64,000 nucleotides of DNA from Bedellia somnulentella (GCA_963576735.1 OY755198.1:2666001-2730000), one strand, 5' to 3'. Shown: positions 32,488 to 45,385, counted from the stretch's first letter. Notes: generated by a model not told the origin, from the letters alone. A program made the numbers and translations.

Positions 32488-32682
32488 TTACTTAATTTCA
32501 TCTGCATAAGTTATCCATATTACAACAGATGTATAATTGTTTTGTTTTCATTAGTTATTTTAATTTGCGTTTTTCTGTATCGTCTGTATAACAATTGGTA
32601 GAAACTTTATAGGTCAAGAACTTCTCTGTATTTTTATCTTATTTGAAATATTGTGTACCGTTTGTTTCTCAAATAAATAAAT

Positions 32683-32835
32683 AAATATACTCACGGCTAT
32701 AAATCCTATGAAGGGGTAGCCAGAGCTAAGGAATCGGAAATTTCTTAACCACTTGGAAAGTTGAGTGGGGAAAAGATGGTTAAGTAAAGGTTGTTGGTGA
32801 TGGGTCGCCAACCGCATCGCCCAAAAATCTCTTAA
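32683..32835 (-). mobile_element. SINE-B copy, 5' truncated
   Basis: AAATAAATAAATA tail variant, ends in CCCAAAAATCTCTTAA. Confidence 0.75.
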
Positions 32836-33002
32836 ATATGTGTATAATATGTCCTAATAATATACATATTTATATATATGAAATAGCATCATGTATACTC
32901 GTGTTATCCGCGTTTCACATTATCGACCATAATGCATGCATGGAAATTGTTATGAGTAGCTAAGTAATATTCGATACTGAAGTAATATAGTATATGAATA
33001 AA

Positions 33003-33130
33003 CTAGCTGACCCGACAGACTTCGTACTGTCAAAAGTGTAGATTAACTGACCCGTTGAGGATCTCTGTCATGCGATGAGAAAAAAGGTGTTTTTCATAGT
33101 ATCCTCACCATTTTTTTTTACTTTATAAAT
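33003..33130 (+). repeat. family G fragment
   Basis: CTAGCTGACCCGACAGACTT start. Confidence 0.55.
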
Positions 33131-33414
33131 GTTTAGATTAAATTTTTAACATCAATATTTACAGTAAGTAATGAAAAGACCTTTCTTATACCTAAGGACC
33201 TACTTATTTATTTTAACCGAAACTTAACTACCTATTTTTTACCTATTCAAGGTTTCTTTGTACAAAATTATTATTTAAAATGAATCACATAAATTAAATT
33301 TTAAAAATCAATTGTAAACTTGAAACGAAGCGCCGCGCCGCGCCGCACTGAAAATTTTTAATTTGACACAACCATCAACGTTGTCTGCCCTCACGTGTCT
33401 GCCCCATAGAGTAA

Positions 33415-33650
33415 AGTAATACACTGGATATAGAGAGCCAACTTGCTGGATTTTAATGTCACCTAGTTTATAATGCAAACTTATCGCCATCTCGAGGCAT
33501 TCCACCCGAACTTCTGCTACAATTTAATCACCTATATATATATCTATAAGTATATTGCGCCTTAACTTCGATGTACTGTCTGTGTATGGCTAAGAATATA
33601 TAACATTAACAAAAAAAAAACAAAACATGTCGAAGAAGTAGACACAACTC
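33415..33650. repeat. repeat E
   Basis: About 235 bp, also at 48604-48850 in the same orientation and partly at 48215-48375 inverted. On the minus strand it contains an open reading frame with VECLEMAISLHYKLGDIKIQ. Confidence 0.75.
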
Positions 33651-33699
33651 TCTACCGTCTTTCGTAAATTTCCTTATAAAAATATTTCGTAAAATTTCA

Positions 33700-33878
33700 G
33701 GTTTATATACTCTAATAAAGAAGAAATCATACCGCGATGTAGGAATTACCAACAGTGCCATCTATTGATGAACATGCAAATTACGGCGCGCTTTTTTAAT
33801 AAGTTCAGGTGGAACTGCAATAGAGGCGCTGTTAAAAATCACAAAGTGAGGATGTAAGGAAGTTTCCAGCCCCTGGTC
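33700..33878. repeat. repeat H, copy upstream of the zinc-finger gene
   Basis: CATACCGCGATGTAGGAATT through GTAAGGAAGTTTCCAGCCCC, near-identical to 57510-57688. Confidence 0.8.
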
Positions 33879-34046
33879 TGCCCGTTCGGTCGCGCTCGCG
33901 CACCTCAACATGAGCCCACCCCCACCACCGCCGCCGCCGTCGCCGCCGCGCGCCGCCACTCGCCGCCACTGTCGTGCTATGCGGACCGACCGACTGACAC
34001 AACGACGGAACGCAGCCGCCGCCGCCGCCATCTCTGCCCTCGGCAT
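33879..34046. promoter_or_regulatory. GC-rich segment, possible promoter region
   Basis: Abrupt CCG-repeat and CpG-rich stretch in an AT-rich window, 1.1-1.2 kb upstream of the zinc-finger ATG. No initiator or TATA could be assigned. Confidence 0.3.
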
Positions 34047-35091
34047 TGTAAATGCATCTTGTGTATTAATATTAACATAAAAGTGTTATGATATGTATAT
34101 ATTCAGAATCCTCATTTCATCAGCTTTAATTTGATATGCATTTTGTTTTATGTTTATTGGTCTATGTCGGTAGGAACATCGAGTAATTGAAAAATAAGAT
34201 ATTTCGTAAATTAAACTTGAACACCACTAAAATCGTTATTGTGGCTAAACCTTAAAGGATAGACATATGCTATCGCAGACTTTTATATAGAACTTTTTGA
34301 GAAGAACAATTCCCCCATAAATTGTTATTCTGTATTTTGAGTTATTTCAGCAGCGCACGCAATGCAAACCTCCAAAAAGCTCGTTTTTCTTCCGTCCGTC
34401 TGATAACTGTTACGATTACACTAATAATTTCTTAAGTAGGTACACCTAAATTATACACCTATAGAATCCCTGGAATGTCTTCTTTCCATTCAAACCGCAT
34501 AGATATTGATTAGGTAGTTTTCGAGATCCTAGGTAACCAACACATTTTGGGCGCCCTTCGCAACTTCATTTTATACTATGTATAGATTATCAAACCCACA
34601 CTAGTCAAATAGTGTATGGCGACAATATCAAACGTTTCAACACGTACCTATTTGTAACACTTAGGATATTCTCACTATCACTAATGTTTAACATACACAT
34701 CACGTCCAAAACAGCAATATTGACTGACGCGGGCTTCAAATACTTGCATATATTTTATTGTGTATATATATTGGAATAAATGATTTTGGTCGAATATGCG
34801 GTATTCAGTACAACTATTTTGTTTTTAATACTGTGTTATATTTATATCCAAATTTGTATGTTTTTTATTTTAGTCAAAACCAATAAATAAATAAACACAT
34901 TTAACTGACATTGGCAGAAAAGGCTATTGAAGTATTCTACGACACCATACCACAAACAAAAAGTCAAAAGTGTTTTTTTTCTCAACTTTTTCGATCGATT
35001 TGCCGAAAATTGGTTTCCCTGTCTAGTATTTAGACTAAATAAATAGTTTAATTTATGTTATTGAATGAAAGTGTGCTAAGACTATCAAATA
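34047..35091. other. intergenic DNA
   Basis: 34300-34560 resembles old LINE 3' sequence (CAAACCGCATAGATATTGAT); otherwise unrecognised. Confidence 0.3.
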
Positions 35092-35201
35092 ATGTCTTCG
35101 CAAACCTCTTTTGAGGATTGTGAAAACCCTAATTTTTTACCGGAAGTTATTGTTAAAGTGGAAATTGACGAGGCTGAAGACGATACGTTTAATACGACGA
35201 T
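35092..35201 (+). CDS. zinc-finger gene exon 1
   Basis: MSSQTSFEDCENPNFLPEV and onward, donor GTAAGT, phase 2. Confidence 0.75.
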
Positions 35202-38200
35202 GTAAGTTTACTAAAACACTATTTTGTTTTACTGTTTTTGGGTAAATGTTCTTCAAAAGCACATCTATGTCATAGATTCATGTTTTAAACTCCATCACTA
35301 ATTCGTAGAAATTGCTGATGCAGTATTATTTGCAAGTTGCCAGTATTAATGTTACTTGTCATAACCTTCCATTTTATTCGATTTTGTCTTTTGTTCTAAA
35401 AATAAATATTCGAAATTTGTTTATTGTTGTTTTCGGGAATTTGCATTTGGATTTTTTACCAGCAGTATTTTATTTGGTCATTTCCATAAAAATCGCCAAT
35501 TTCGCAAACTCTTGTAAGTCTTGAAATTTTATTTACCTAAATTAAAAATATATTTTGCATCAATAGCAATTTTCTACTGTATGTAATTTTTCATTGAAAC
35601 CTCCATATTGGTTTTATAGAATTCATTGTAGTGAATTTCCATATTAGTAAAAATCATTTTATTTAATCTGACTCTGTAGATATTAAAGCTTTATTTAATT
35701 AGATAATAAATTATGAGGAGTATTTTGAAACAGAAAAAAAAGAAATATGCAATCATTTCATATATTTTTATGAGATCAAATTAACTGAGAAAATATTACC
35801 TTGTTAGATATGACATATCACATCAACTATGCCTATAACATGGCCAGTCAAGAGGAAGTGATAGTTCTCTAAGTCACATGTCTCTTTACCCTGATTTTCA
35901 GAATAGTGTATTAATGCAATAGAGAGTTGGCCTAAAGCTGATATAAATACAATTACACTGTCACATGACTTTGTTCAACTCGGCCATGTGGGTCTTCACT
36001 ATGATAACTCACAATCAATAAATATTTAAATATAGAAACTGCCAAAGGCCTGATTAAGTATTCAAAAAAAAAGTTCATTCTGCTCAGGAAACTGTGATTT
36101 TATTTCTATGCCATCAAGTCTACTAGTAGTAGTAGGAAATGTGGAAAATAATTAGATTTAAATGTAGAACAATAGTTATGTATGTGTGGTGATGTGAGCT
36201 TTTATGTCTGGGCACACAGAGAGGATGGATTAGCAATTGTATGCAGTAAAAAATATATTATAGAACCAATGTGGAAGGTAAAGTGAGTAGAGGATGATCA
36301 CAGAGAACACACCTCGATCAAATAGAGAGTGCTCAAAAATGCAGGCATCCAAAGTATGAGAAATAAAGAGTATGTATGGGAAGATTAATGGATTTAAATA
36401 TAGCTAGAGTGGTTTGCTAGGGTTGTATAAAGTGGCAAGCAATAGTCTCTGCCTACCCCTGTGGGTACTAATGGTGTGAGTGTTTGTATGTATAATGTAC
36501 ATGCAAACACTCACACCATTATAATTGACTACAATATAGTATAATTTGTGAAAAAAACAAGTTTTGGGCACATAGAGATATGGATAAATGATCTATGGCG
36601 CATGATATGCAAATATATGTGTGTACACATATAGTAGATAATATACCTACCTAGAGACCCGTCACCAAAAACCTTTATTTTACCGCCTTTTCCCCACTAC
36701 TTCCAAAAGTGGCTGAGAAATTTATAATTCCTTGGCTCTGGCCACCCCTTCTAGGGAATTATAGCCGTGAGTATATGTATGTATACCTATGCCATTAGGT
36801 CCTATTTGAATAGGCAGAGACTCACCACTTTGAGCAGATTTGGCAAACTACTAAATCTTCCGTTACATTCTGCAGTACTTCTATGCCTGCCCTTTTATTC
36901 AGCACACTTGGGACAACTAGTTTTTGGACCACACAGACTCAAATAAGTTTAAAAAGGAAACAACTGTTTGAACAATTGGCTGTGACGATAGCAGTGGCTG
37001 AGTGGGTAGGTGACTAGCTTCCTTATCTGCAGGTTGCACATTCGATCCTCGCTGACTGCAACATTTATGTGATCAGCATAAATGAGAGTTTAGGTGTCAT
37101 TTGTGTGTGTATTATCTCCTATTAATATTGTTGTGAAAGTTTAGATGTTTGTGTGTTTGAGGCAAAAAAGGCTTCTCAATTACAGATTGTATATGAATGA
37201 CATTTAGCAAAATTACAGATTGTATATGAATGACATTTAGCAAAATGCTAAATAATGACCCAAATTATAACATCGGATACTTTTTATCCCAGAAAAAATT
37301 GACCAATAAAATATTCACGCATGATTGAGTAGAGTAACGGAAAAAAACACCTAAAGTTTGGCATAAGCATATTAACAGTACAAAATATATCGTGTCAGCT
37401 AGTATAATATTAAATATATCATTGAGATAATATCCCATAATACAAGTATAACTTAGTTTATATTGAATATCTTTATTTATAGCAGCCGTGATAGCCTAGT
37501 GGGTAGAACACTCGGTCATCGTGAAAACGACTAGTGTTCAAATCCTGGGTCGGGCCTACACCAATTTGTCTTATCTAAAGACATATGTGTGGTTAATTTA
37601 TCATGGTTGTTAACGGTGAAGGAAAACATCGTGAGGAAACCCACATGGCTGAGTTGTACTTAGTCATGTGACAGTGTATTCGTACAAAACGGCGATAGGC
37701 CTGCCCCCTATCACGTGAGTACACTGTCCATGCAAAACGTGGGTACTCTGAACACCAGGTGACAAAGTCACGTGATGTTCAGAAGTATTAGTACCTCTGC
37801 CAACCCCTTCGGGGATATTCGGCGTGAACGTTTATGTTATGTTTATTTATATATTTATAAGTTCTTTTATTTGGATAATATTGTAAGGAAGATTCTTTAG
37901 TTCATAGCTTTGTAAGAACTATAGTTTTAAAACTATCATGTAGCAATTGTGTTTGTAATGCCCTAACAAAATATATATTTTTAGCTTACTAATTGAACAG
38001 CATAGCCAAATTGATATCTTACTTTAAAATGCTTTCAGCGCAGCGCTTATCAGCTTTCTGAACAAATTGGATTGGTTATTGATTATAAGTATGTATAAAA
38101 GTTTTCGTATATGTCTATTATTAGGAGACTATCAAGACCTACTGAAATATAAAAAAATATAATCATACATACATACACATAATCACGGCTATAAATCTCT

Positions 38201-41200
38201 AGAAAGGGTAGCCAGAGCTGAGGCATTAGAAATTCCACAACCACTCTTGGAAAGTTGAGTGGGGAAAGGATGGTAAAATAAAGGTTAAACTACATAGCCC
38301 AAAAATCCCATAAAAGAACCATTGCCATTAGTCACTTTTTACGTACACCCAACGGAAGAAATGGGGTAGTGCTATTCTAAGCTAACACTACACAGCAATA
38401 CAAATAAAATCACGGATATAAAATTGAAATAAGGGTGGCCAAATCATCAGCATCAAAAATTTGTTAGCTTCTTTTGAAACATGAGTGCTGCTATTATTGC
38501 TTGGTAGTGCTATTCTGTGTCGGTAGTACATGGATAATATAAAACAATCACAACCAACAATAATCCTCTGTAAAATTAATTATTCTGAATTTCTATAAGT
38601 GGTTATAAGCCATTTTTAAGCTTTTACTTCAGCTATCAGGCAGGAAGTTTTTGTTACAACTCAACTCTTAAAACTCAAACGTTCACACAGTTACCCCCGT
38701 AGCGGTTTGCAGAAGTACCTATCATTTATATTACTGTATTATAAACGAGCATATAAAAAGAATAAATTAAGAAACAATCGCACTATTCCCAACGGACCGA
38801 TTTCGCGCAGTGGCAATAACCGGCCGGCTCACGGGTTGTGACGCCAAATTAAATTAAAAAAAATATATTGTAATGCGCATGGTATATACTAAAGTTTCAA
38901 GTGCATTTGGTACAGATATTTTGACCCATTTGTGTTCTTTATTGTCGCAAAAATCCGTATGCAGGGGACCAGTGGGTTAGACACAGCTTAATTAATAAGT
39001 TTTTTTGTTCATGAAAACCTCATGAAGGGATTATTTCTAATAAATAAAGGAAAGAAAAATTTCGACACCAAATTTGTATCGGAAGTAGGGCACGCCAGCA
39101 CAACTTAAAAAGTGTCCAAGGAAACAAAAGAAAGAATGATTTCGCACTAGAAGCCATTTTCACTATAGCCCAATTGGCAGAGCGACGGGGGCGTATACCT
39201 GGAGGTCGTGGTTTCGATCCCCGCTAGTATCGAAAATTTCTTTCCTTTATTTATTAGACACAGCTTATCGAAGCGCGGGTTTGTATAAACCAACCAAACG
39301 AGTAACGGATATGAGGGATGTGTTACGCATTGTGAGGATTTCTGGTGCGGGCCCACCCAGTCACAACGTTACACCCTCAAACGAGACATTTCAGTAGTAT
39401 ATGTACATACCACTATTAGTAGCGTATTCGATTTTTACGTCGCCATCAATAATAATGGTAACACTAAAATACTAAATGGTCATTGACGTTTCATTGTTTA
39501 CAAAGTTATTTTTTCTAATTAATACAGACTATACATACATATACTCACGCCGTTAATTCCCATTGGGGTAGGCAGAGACTATCGATCGCCACTTCGTACG
39601 ATCCTGGCAAACCTCTCTTGCTTCGTCTACACCCATCAATCTTTTCATACATGCTCTTTTATTCTTCATACTTCGGACGCCTGCCTTTTTTAACACACTC
39701 TCAATTTGGTCCAAGTGTGTCTTTCGTGGCCGTCCACTAATAACGAAACGATGATAGTGATCGTGTGAGGAATGACGTGATTCGTGAAAATTTTGGTGTA
39801 AAAGATGATATTGTAAGTAAGGTAGAAAAAGGAATGTTGAGATGGTTTGGGCACATCAAGAGGATGTATTGTAAGTAAGGTAGAAAAAGGAATGTTGAGA
39901 TGGTTTGGGCACATCAAGAGGATGTATGATAGTAAATTGGTAAAAAGTATAGAGCTAATGCGGTATATGTTTGGTGAAATTATATCCGGAAAGGAGTGGA
40001 TGACTCTCAAAAACCCTTATTTTTACAAGACTATTTATTTAGGTGCAATTACAGAACTTAAACTAAAAACATATATTAAATCTAATTACAACATGAAGAT
40101 TCCTAGTCTAAGTTGCAGTTACAACTGCACACAACATTCATTTGTAATATATGCATGCACGACAAAAAGAAAACATTACAGATTGAATATAGTTATATTT
40201 TTTTTTATTTTTTTATTTTATGATCATAGATGAAAATACATGACAAAAACCTATACATAAAATAATAAACGTATGTGGATGGTAATGTCTGTAGAAAACG
40301 ATGATTACAGAAAACAAAATTATATAAAATAAAGTGTAGTGACACAGCTATACAGCTATACTACACATAGGCATAGGCATACACCGGCTTAGAATAGCAC
40401 TACCCCATTTCTTCCGGCGGGTGTACGTAAAAGGCAACTAACGTTATTGGTGCTTTTAATGGATTTTTGGGCGATGCGGTTGGAGACCCATCACCAACAA
40501 CCTTTATTTTACCATCTTTTACCCACACAACTTCACACAAAGTCTTTTTCCCACATTTGCAATTCATAATAATTTCAATTTTTGATTTCAGGGATCTCCT
40601 CCAGTTGGCTCACAATTCAACAACAAAAATGGAGGACCCAATAGAATTTAATGAAACAGAGGCAATGATGAATCCCAGATCGGGTCTCATGGTTTGTCTT
40701 CATTGTTTCTTGGAGATGGACAGTTCTCACCTCCACGACCATATGTTCAACGAACACGGGTACAAACGACTTCTCTTCAAATGTCAGATATGCAGATCTC
40801 TATTCACTAACGGCTACGAACTGTTCGAACACAAAAAAACATGTAAACCACCCGTACCAAGACGCTACAGGAAAAACGTCAATCAGTTGTTTAAGGAAGT
40901 AGAACAGCTCGCTGTTGGAGATTACTTCGAAGTCGTTAAATGTCCTGGATGTCGGGTCGAATATAAAAAATGCGAACTGAAAGAACACTGGCTCACATCA
41001 CACAAACCAGATGAGAGCTTAATCTGTAAGCTTTGTGAACGAAAATTCAAGAATCAAATGACCTTGCGTGAACATATACGCTTGGTTCATGAGGCTCTTC
41101 CTAACTCTGAGGAATGTGAACTGTGCGGTCAGAAATTCAACTCTTTAAAATACTTGTCTAATCACAAACGTAATGTCCATCCGATGGATAACAAGATTCA

Positions 41201-42728
41201 TCGTTGTGAAGAGTGTGATAAAGTGTTCAAGAGCCGTCTGTGTCTCCATCAGCACAAAAAATACGTTCATCCTCCAGAGAGTGCTTCAGTCGAGTGTCCT
41301 AAATGTCCGAAAGTGTTTAAATCGAATATCAATTTGCACCAGCACCTAAGAGTTTCTCATGGATACAGAAAAACTAAGAGTAATGGAAGACCATCTGCTG
41401 ATCCCCTGCCTTTAAGTGAACAGCTTGAACTAGCAGATCGGATAGCCGCTGGGGAGCATATTGCTGTAAATGATCATTTGGGTCTAGGCGACCAATCGCA
41501 GACAGAAAACCCATCGGATGTCAAAGATCAGATGGCAACAGAAGAGCCTGTTAATACTAGTGATAACGTTTCTGTTCATGACGAATCTGGTAGAGATGAG
41601 GAAGCTAACCAAAACGAAATGTCTGTCGGCGACATCACTACTGACGATTTGCCTGGCAGGGATCATTTGGCTATGGCAAATGAAATGGATTTACGGGGTC
41701 AAATGACGGCAAGGGATGAATTAACTGCAAGGGATCAAATGTCTGTGAGAGATAACATTCCTGTCAGGGATCATTTGGCTATGGCAAATGAAATGGATTT
41801 ACGGGGTCAAATGACGGCAAGGGATGAATTAACTGCAAGGGATCAAATGCCTGTGAGAGATAACATTCCTGTCAGGGATCATTTGGCTATGGCAAATGAA
41901 ATGGATTTACGGGGTCAAATGACGGCAAGGGATGAATTAACTGCAAGGGATCAAATGTCTGTGAGAGATAACATCCCTGTCAGGGATCATCTGGCAGTTC
42001 CAAATGAAATGGATATACGAGTCCCAATGACGGCAAGAGATGAATTAGCTGCTAGAGATCAAATTCCTGTGAGAGATAACATACCCGTCAGGAATCATTT
42101 GGCAATGAGGGGGCAAATTCCTATTCAAGACGAAAGAGCTGTCCGGGACCGGATGAATATACCAGAAGGATTGGCTATGAGGGATCATATGGGCATTCGA
42201 AACAGCATTATTGCCAGAGAGCATATGCCTCTAAGAGATGAAATGGAGCTTAGGGATATGGCTCTCAGAGATCCTATGGCCATCAGAAACCATCTGGCTT
42301 TAAGAGGTGAAATGCCTCTCCCTGATCATTTGGCTATGAGAGATTCTCTAGTTAGAGATGAAATGTCGATAAGGGATCAAATGGCAATTCGTGACGAAAT
42401 GGCCGTAAGAGATCACTTGGCAATTAGAAGTCAAATGGCTATAAGAGATCCCATAGCTCTTAGAGACGAAATGTTGATCAGGGATCAAATGGAAATTCGT
42501 AATGAAATGGCAGTTAGAGATCAGATGGCAATTCGTGATGAAATGGTAGTTAGAGATCAAATGGCAATTCGTGACGAAATGGCAGTTAGAGATCAAATGG
42601 CAGTTAGGGATCAAATGCTTATAAGAGATCAAATGGCCATAAGAAACCATATGTCTCTAAGAGATCAAATGGCTCTTAGAGATCAGATGGCCATAGATGA
42701 CCCTATGGCAGTCAGAAATATGTTATAG
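35092..42728 (+). CDS. C2H2 zinc-finger protein with hexapeptide-repeat C terminus
   Basis: Exons 35092-35201 and 40592-42728 join in phase (AT|G) to 748 codons plus stop. The N-terminal exon is acidic (VIVKVEIDEAEDD), as in many insect zinc-finger genes. Residues about 60-290 hold seven zinc-finger-like units: CLHC, CQIC (C2HC form), CPGC, CKLC, CELCGQKF, CEECDKVF and CPKCPKVF, each with a downstream H-x3-5-H. From about residue 390 to the end the protein is a run of six-residue RD-x-M-A-[IV] units, some grouped in four 36-residue blocks. Presumably nuclear and DNA-binding; no orthologue recognised. Further exons in the 5.4-kb intron cannot be excluded. Confidence 0.82.
35525..36200. other. 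intron DNA with a degenerate SINE-A fragment
   Basis: 35938-36012 (ACTGTCACATGACTTTGTTC) is decayed SINE-A; the remainder is unrecognised AT-rich DNA. Confidence 0.4.
36205..36500 (+). mobile_element. RTE-like LINE 3' end, decayed
   Basis: GGGCACACAGAGAGGATGGA ... GTCTCTGCCTACCCCTGTGG, then GGTGTGAGTGTTTG. Confidence 0.65.
36653..36783 (+). mobile_element. SINE-B copy, 5' truncated
   Basis: GAGACCCGTCACCAAAAACC to the ATGT tail. Confidence 0.8.
36785..36920 (-). mobile_element. RTE-like LINE 3' end, decayed
   Basis: ATAGGCAGAGACTCACCACTT and downstream complement of the C-terminal coding tail. Confidence 0.5.
36985..37410 (-). repeat. family G copy next to a tRNA-like segment
   Basis: GTGGCTGAGTGGGTAGGTGA ... 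CATTCGATCCTCGCTGAC is tRNA-like. 37110-37405 is the family G body, with a 34-bp piece doubled at about 37181-37245. Confidence 0.5.
37481..37851 (+). mobile_element. full-length SINE-A
   Basis: Head to tail; flanks share TTTATTTAT. Confidence 0.9.
38163..38395 (-). mobile_element. SINE-B copy
   Basis: Full ends with internal deletion in the middle. Confidence 0.8.
38676..38725 (-). mobile_element. SINE-A tail fragment
   Basis: AAACGTTCACACAGTTACCC then GCAGAAGTACC. Confidence 0.4.
38995..39260. mobile_element. family C element
   Basis: GTTCATGAAAACCTCATG, TTTCGACACC, tRNA-like ATAGCCCAATTGGCAGAGCG ... GGTTTCGATCCCCGC, then the inverted arm. Confidence 0.65.
39536..39960. mobile_element. 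two RTE-like LINE pieces joined tail-out, with a 59-bp tandem duplication
   Basis: 39536-39745 is minus (3' tail first); 39746-39960 is plus (GTGATCGTGTGAGGAATGAC onward). TTGTAAGTAAGGTAGAAAAA ... AGGATGTA occurs twice in a row near 39809 and 39868. Confidence 0.7.
40383..40537 (+). mobile_element. SINE-B copy, 3' truncated
   Basis: Ends in CCACACAACTTC, 55 bp before zinc-finger exon 2. Confidence 0.78.
40592..42728 (+). CDS. zinc-finger gene exon 2
   Basis: Acceptor GATTTCAG, then DLLQLAHNSTTKMEDPIEF. All zinc fingers and repeats lie in this exon. The open frame extends upstream to 40467, but that part is SINE-B and intron. Confidence 0.87.
41661..42092 (+). repeat. 108-bp coding tandem repeat, four units
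   Basis: Units start at 41661, 41769, 41877 and 41985, each coding 36 residues (DHLAMANEMDLRGQMTARDE and onward). The first three are nearly identical, the fourth diverged. Confidence 0.92.
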
Positions 42729-42829
42729 AAATATTTGTTTGTTAAACATATCTTAAGTTGAAAACGTGTATATCTTAAGTTTTATTATTAGATATGGAGT
42801 TTTCTCTTGTGAAGTATGTCAATATTTTT

Positions 42830-42992
42830 ACACATACATACATTTACTCACAACTTCAAATCCCATAATAGGTGTAGCTAGAGTTGCAGTATTGAAAATT
42901 CCTCAGCCAAATTGGGATGTTTAATGGGGAAAATATTGTTAAATAAAGCCAGCAGCCATTTCGCCAAAAAATCACTTAAAAGACCCACAAAT
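42830..42992 (-). mobile_element. degenerate SINE-B
   Basis: ACTCACAACTTCAAATCCC to AAATCACTTAAAAGACCC. Confidence 0.65.
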
Positions 42993-43027
42993 TTATAATA
43001 AAAACATTTTAAGTGATGAAAAAGTAC

Positions 43028-43150
43028 ATTATACGTTGTCTGGAAGTGATCGCTTTTAGCGATAAGACCGCCACGCCAATTCTAACTTACTGTAAACTGT
43101 AATTTCTTTTGTATATTTGTGTTTGATGTGCAATAAAGAGTTATTCTTTT
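43028..43150 (+). repeat. LINE 3'-end-type fragment
   Basis: GATCGCTTTTAGCGATAAGACC ends in GTGCAATAAAGAGTT, a poly(A)-signal-like end. Related to 21628. Confidence 0.55.
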
Positions 43151-43302
43151 CTATTATAAACGAGTAGGGGAATTAAACATTACATAAGGAGGTGGATTCT
43201 AATTTTTAGGGAACTCAGCGCTTTAATGGCTCTTTGTTCACATGTGTCCTACAACTATTTGCAACAGTATTGTAAAAAACAATTTACATAAATATAAACT
43301 AC

Positions 43303-43567
43303 TAGCTGACCCGAGAGACTTCGTTCTGTCAAATTTGCTTACAACAAAGCTTAAGGCGTTTTTTTCGATACTCTTTATTTGAATCAGGCGTGAATATTTT
43401 ATTGGTCACATTTTTCCGGGATAAAAAGTATCCTATGTTATAATTTGGGTCATTATCTTGCATTCTGCCAAAATTCATTCATATACATCATGTACTTGAG
43501 GAGCCTTTTTGCCTCAAACACACCAACATCTAAACTTTCACATTTATAATATTAATAGGATTATCGC
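43303..43567 (+). repeat. family G copy
   Basis: CTAGCTGACCCGAGAGACTT to TTATAATATTAATAGGATT. Confidence 0.65.
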
Positions 43568-44190
43568 AGAAATGTGTAGTTCTAAGTCTCCCAACGGGCA
43601 CTTGATCAGCGTGGTGGGATGAAGTAAAATCACTATATATGGAAGTCTTGAGCCCCTAGGTGGGGACATAAATGGGATATGAGAAAAGATCAAGATTGGA
43701 AAATACAAAATTTGAATGGTATCTTCTATACTGAAATAATAACTCCATGTGTTTTGTTTTTCTATACTATCTTTTTTGAATTTATTGCACCTGTGCGTAT
43801 TGATAAACTAATGGTCACAGTTTGGTAAAATACTGCTTTACATACCTTATTTTATGTGCAATCCAAAGTCACTGATTGATAAAGCGTGTTGAAAGGTCTC
43901 ACGCGAGAGACGAAATAAAGTATATGTTGTATTAATCCACTTATTTTATGTATTAATTTGAAAATTATATTAAGAATTGAGGACCATTGTGCGCCCTATA
44001 CTATTTATAAGAATTAAAATTATAAGAATAATATTAAGAATTATTGTATAATAACTAATGGTTAACTGATCTTAATTTCCTTATGGCAATTATCATAAAC
44101 AAAAATGTTTATAGTAAGAATTAAACACTATGCTCTGACAAAAGTTTTCATTAAGTCCTCTTTTGACACCCTTTTTCGTGGTAGACATGC
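43568..44190. other. intergenic DNA, nothing recognised
   Basis: AT-rich, no credible ORF. Confidence 0.3.
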
Positions 44191-44478
44191 GTGGCTTATT
44201 TATAATGGATATTAACGGTGAGAGAAAACGTCGTTAATCCACATGGATTAATGCACTTAGTCATGTGGCAGTGTATTCGTAGTGTACAACTGGTGACAAT
44301 ACATACATGGTACTCACGGTTATAAAACCCTAGAAGGGGTAGCCAGAGCTGTGGCTGTGGAATAAGGAATTCCTCAGCCAAAGGCTTTTGGTGATGGGTC
44401 TCCAACCGCATTGCCCGTTAATCACTTGAAAGCCCCAATATCGTTAGTCGCCTCTTAGAAACATTCACGAGAAGAAAT
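44191..44478. mobile_element. degenerate SINE-A fragment and SINE-B copy
   Basis: 44191-44301 plus-strand SINE-A (ATATTAACGGTGAGAG); 44302-44478 minus SINE-B with deletions. Confidence 0.65.
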
Positions 44479-44502
44479 TGGGTTCTGTCATACCGTCGGT
44501 AT
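44474..44502. repeat. 29-bp palindrome
   Basis: 14-bp arms GTTCTGTCATACCG around one base. Confidence 0.8.
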
Positions 44503-45129
44503 GACAGAACGGGCAAAAAAATGACTGCTCCGTTCGCCTAAGCTGTCGAACGGACTACGGATAAGTGTCCGTTTTGTTAGATAAGAGATTGTTTCAAGGA
44601 GGTATTCCCCACTAACCAACTAATCCGTACAACTAGTTGTACGGTTGATATATTATTAGAAAAAAAATACTAAATCGTTCCCCACCGACCAACTATTTTT
44701 TTTTTGACAGAAACAAGTAAGTACATGGTTTGTAGTTGTAAAATTTTTGCCAGTACAAAAACATCAATATGTAAAATAACTTAGAATTTTGAATAAATTT
44801 ATACCATTTTTTTATGCTTATTCCGTTTATCCACCCTAAAATAGCCTCCCTAAGTCGGATATTCGGAAACGCATGTCCGTCTCCCACCCCATTCAGGGTG
44901 GATATCTGGAATGCATATAATATGGTTCTTCCGATTTTTTTACCCCAAGTACAGTAATTTACAGAAACATACACAACACAAAATGGGTCCAAGAAACATC
45001 GTGAACATTAAAATACTTAAGATAAACATGCCTACTTTCTTACTTACAGTTTGAATAAAAATATCTTGTATATTATTTTTTATATATATTTTCTGCAGAT
45101 TTCACTAATTTATATTTTAAACTTTAATT

Positions 45130-45385
45130 CAAATGTTCACGCCGTATATCCCCGGAGTTGGCAGAGGTACCAATACTTCGAAACATCACGTGACTGCGCC
45201 ACCTAGTGATCGTGTGAGGAATGATGTTATTCGTCAAAGGTGTGGTGTAAAAGATAATATTGTAGGAAAGATAGAAAAAGGAATGTTGAGATGGTTAGGG
45301 CACACAGAGAGGGTGGATGACAGTAAATTGGTGAAAGAGGTATATAGAGCCAATGTGGAAGGTAATGTTAGTAGAGGAGGAGGTT
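45130..45385. mobile_element. SINE-A tail fragment joined to an RTE-like LINE piece
   Basis: 45130-45204 minus SINE-A tail; 45205-45385 plus LINE (KIEKGMLRWLGHTERVDDSK). Confidence 0.65.

Noticed and set aside
33762..34046. 94-aa minus-strand ORF rich in Ala and Gly
   Set aside because: It runs through a CCG repeat and repeat H; low-complexity GC-rich DNA explains the open frame.
41661..42092. CRISPR-like array
   Set aside because: The regular 108-bp repeats have no spacers and are in-frame coding repeats of an animal gene.
44693..44992. THAP-domain protein
   Set aside because: A Cys pair and FP are present, but spacing does not fit the C2CH pattern convincingly; left unassigned.
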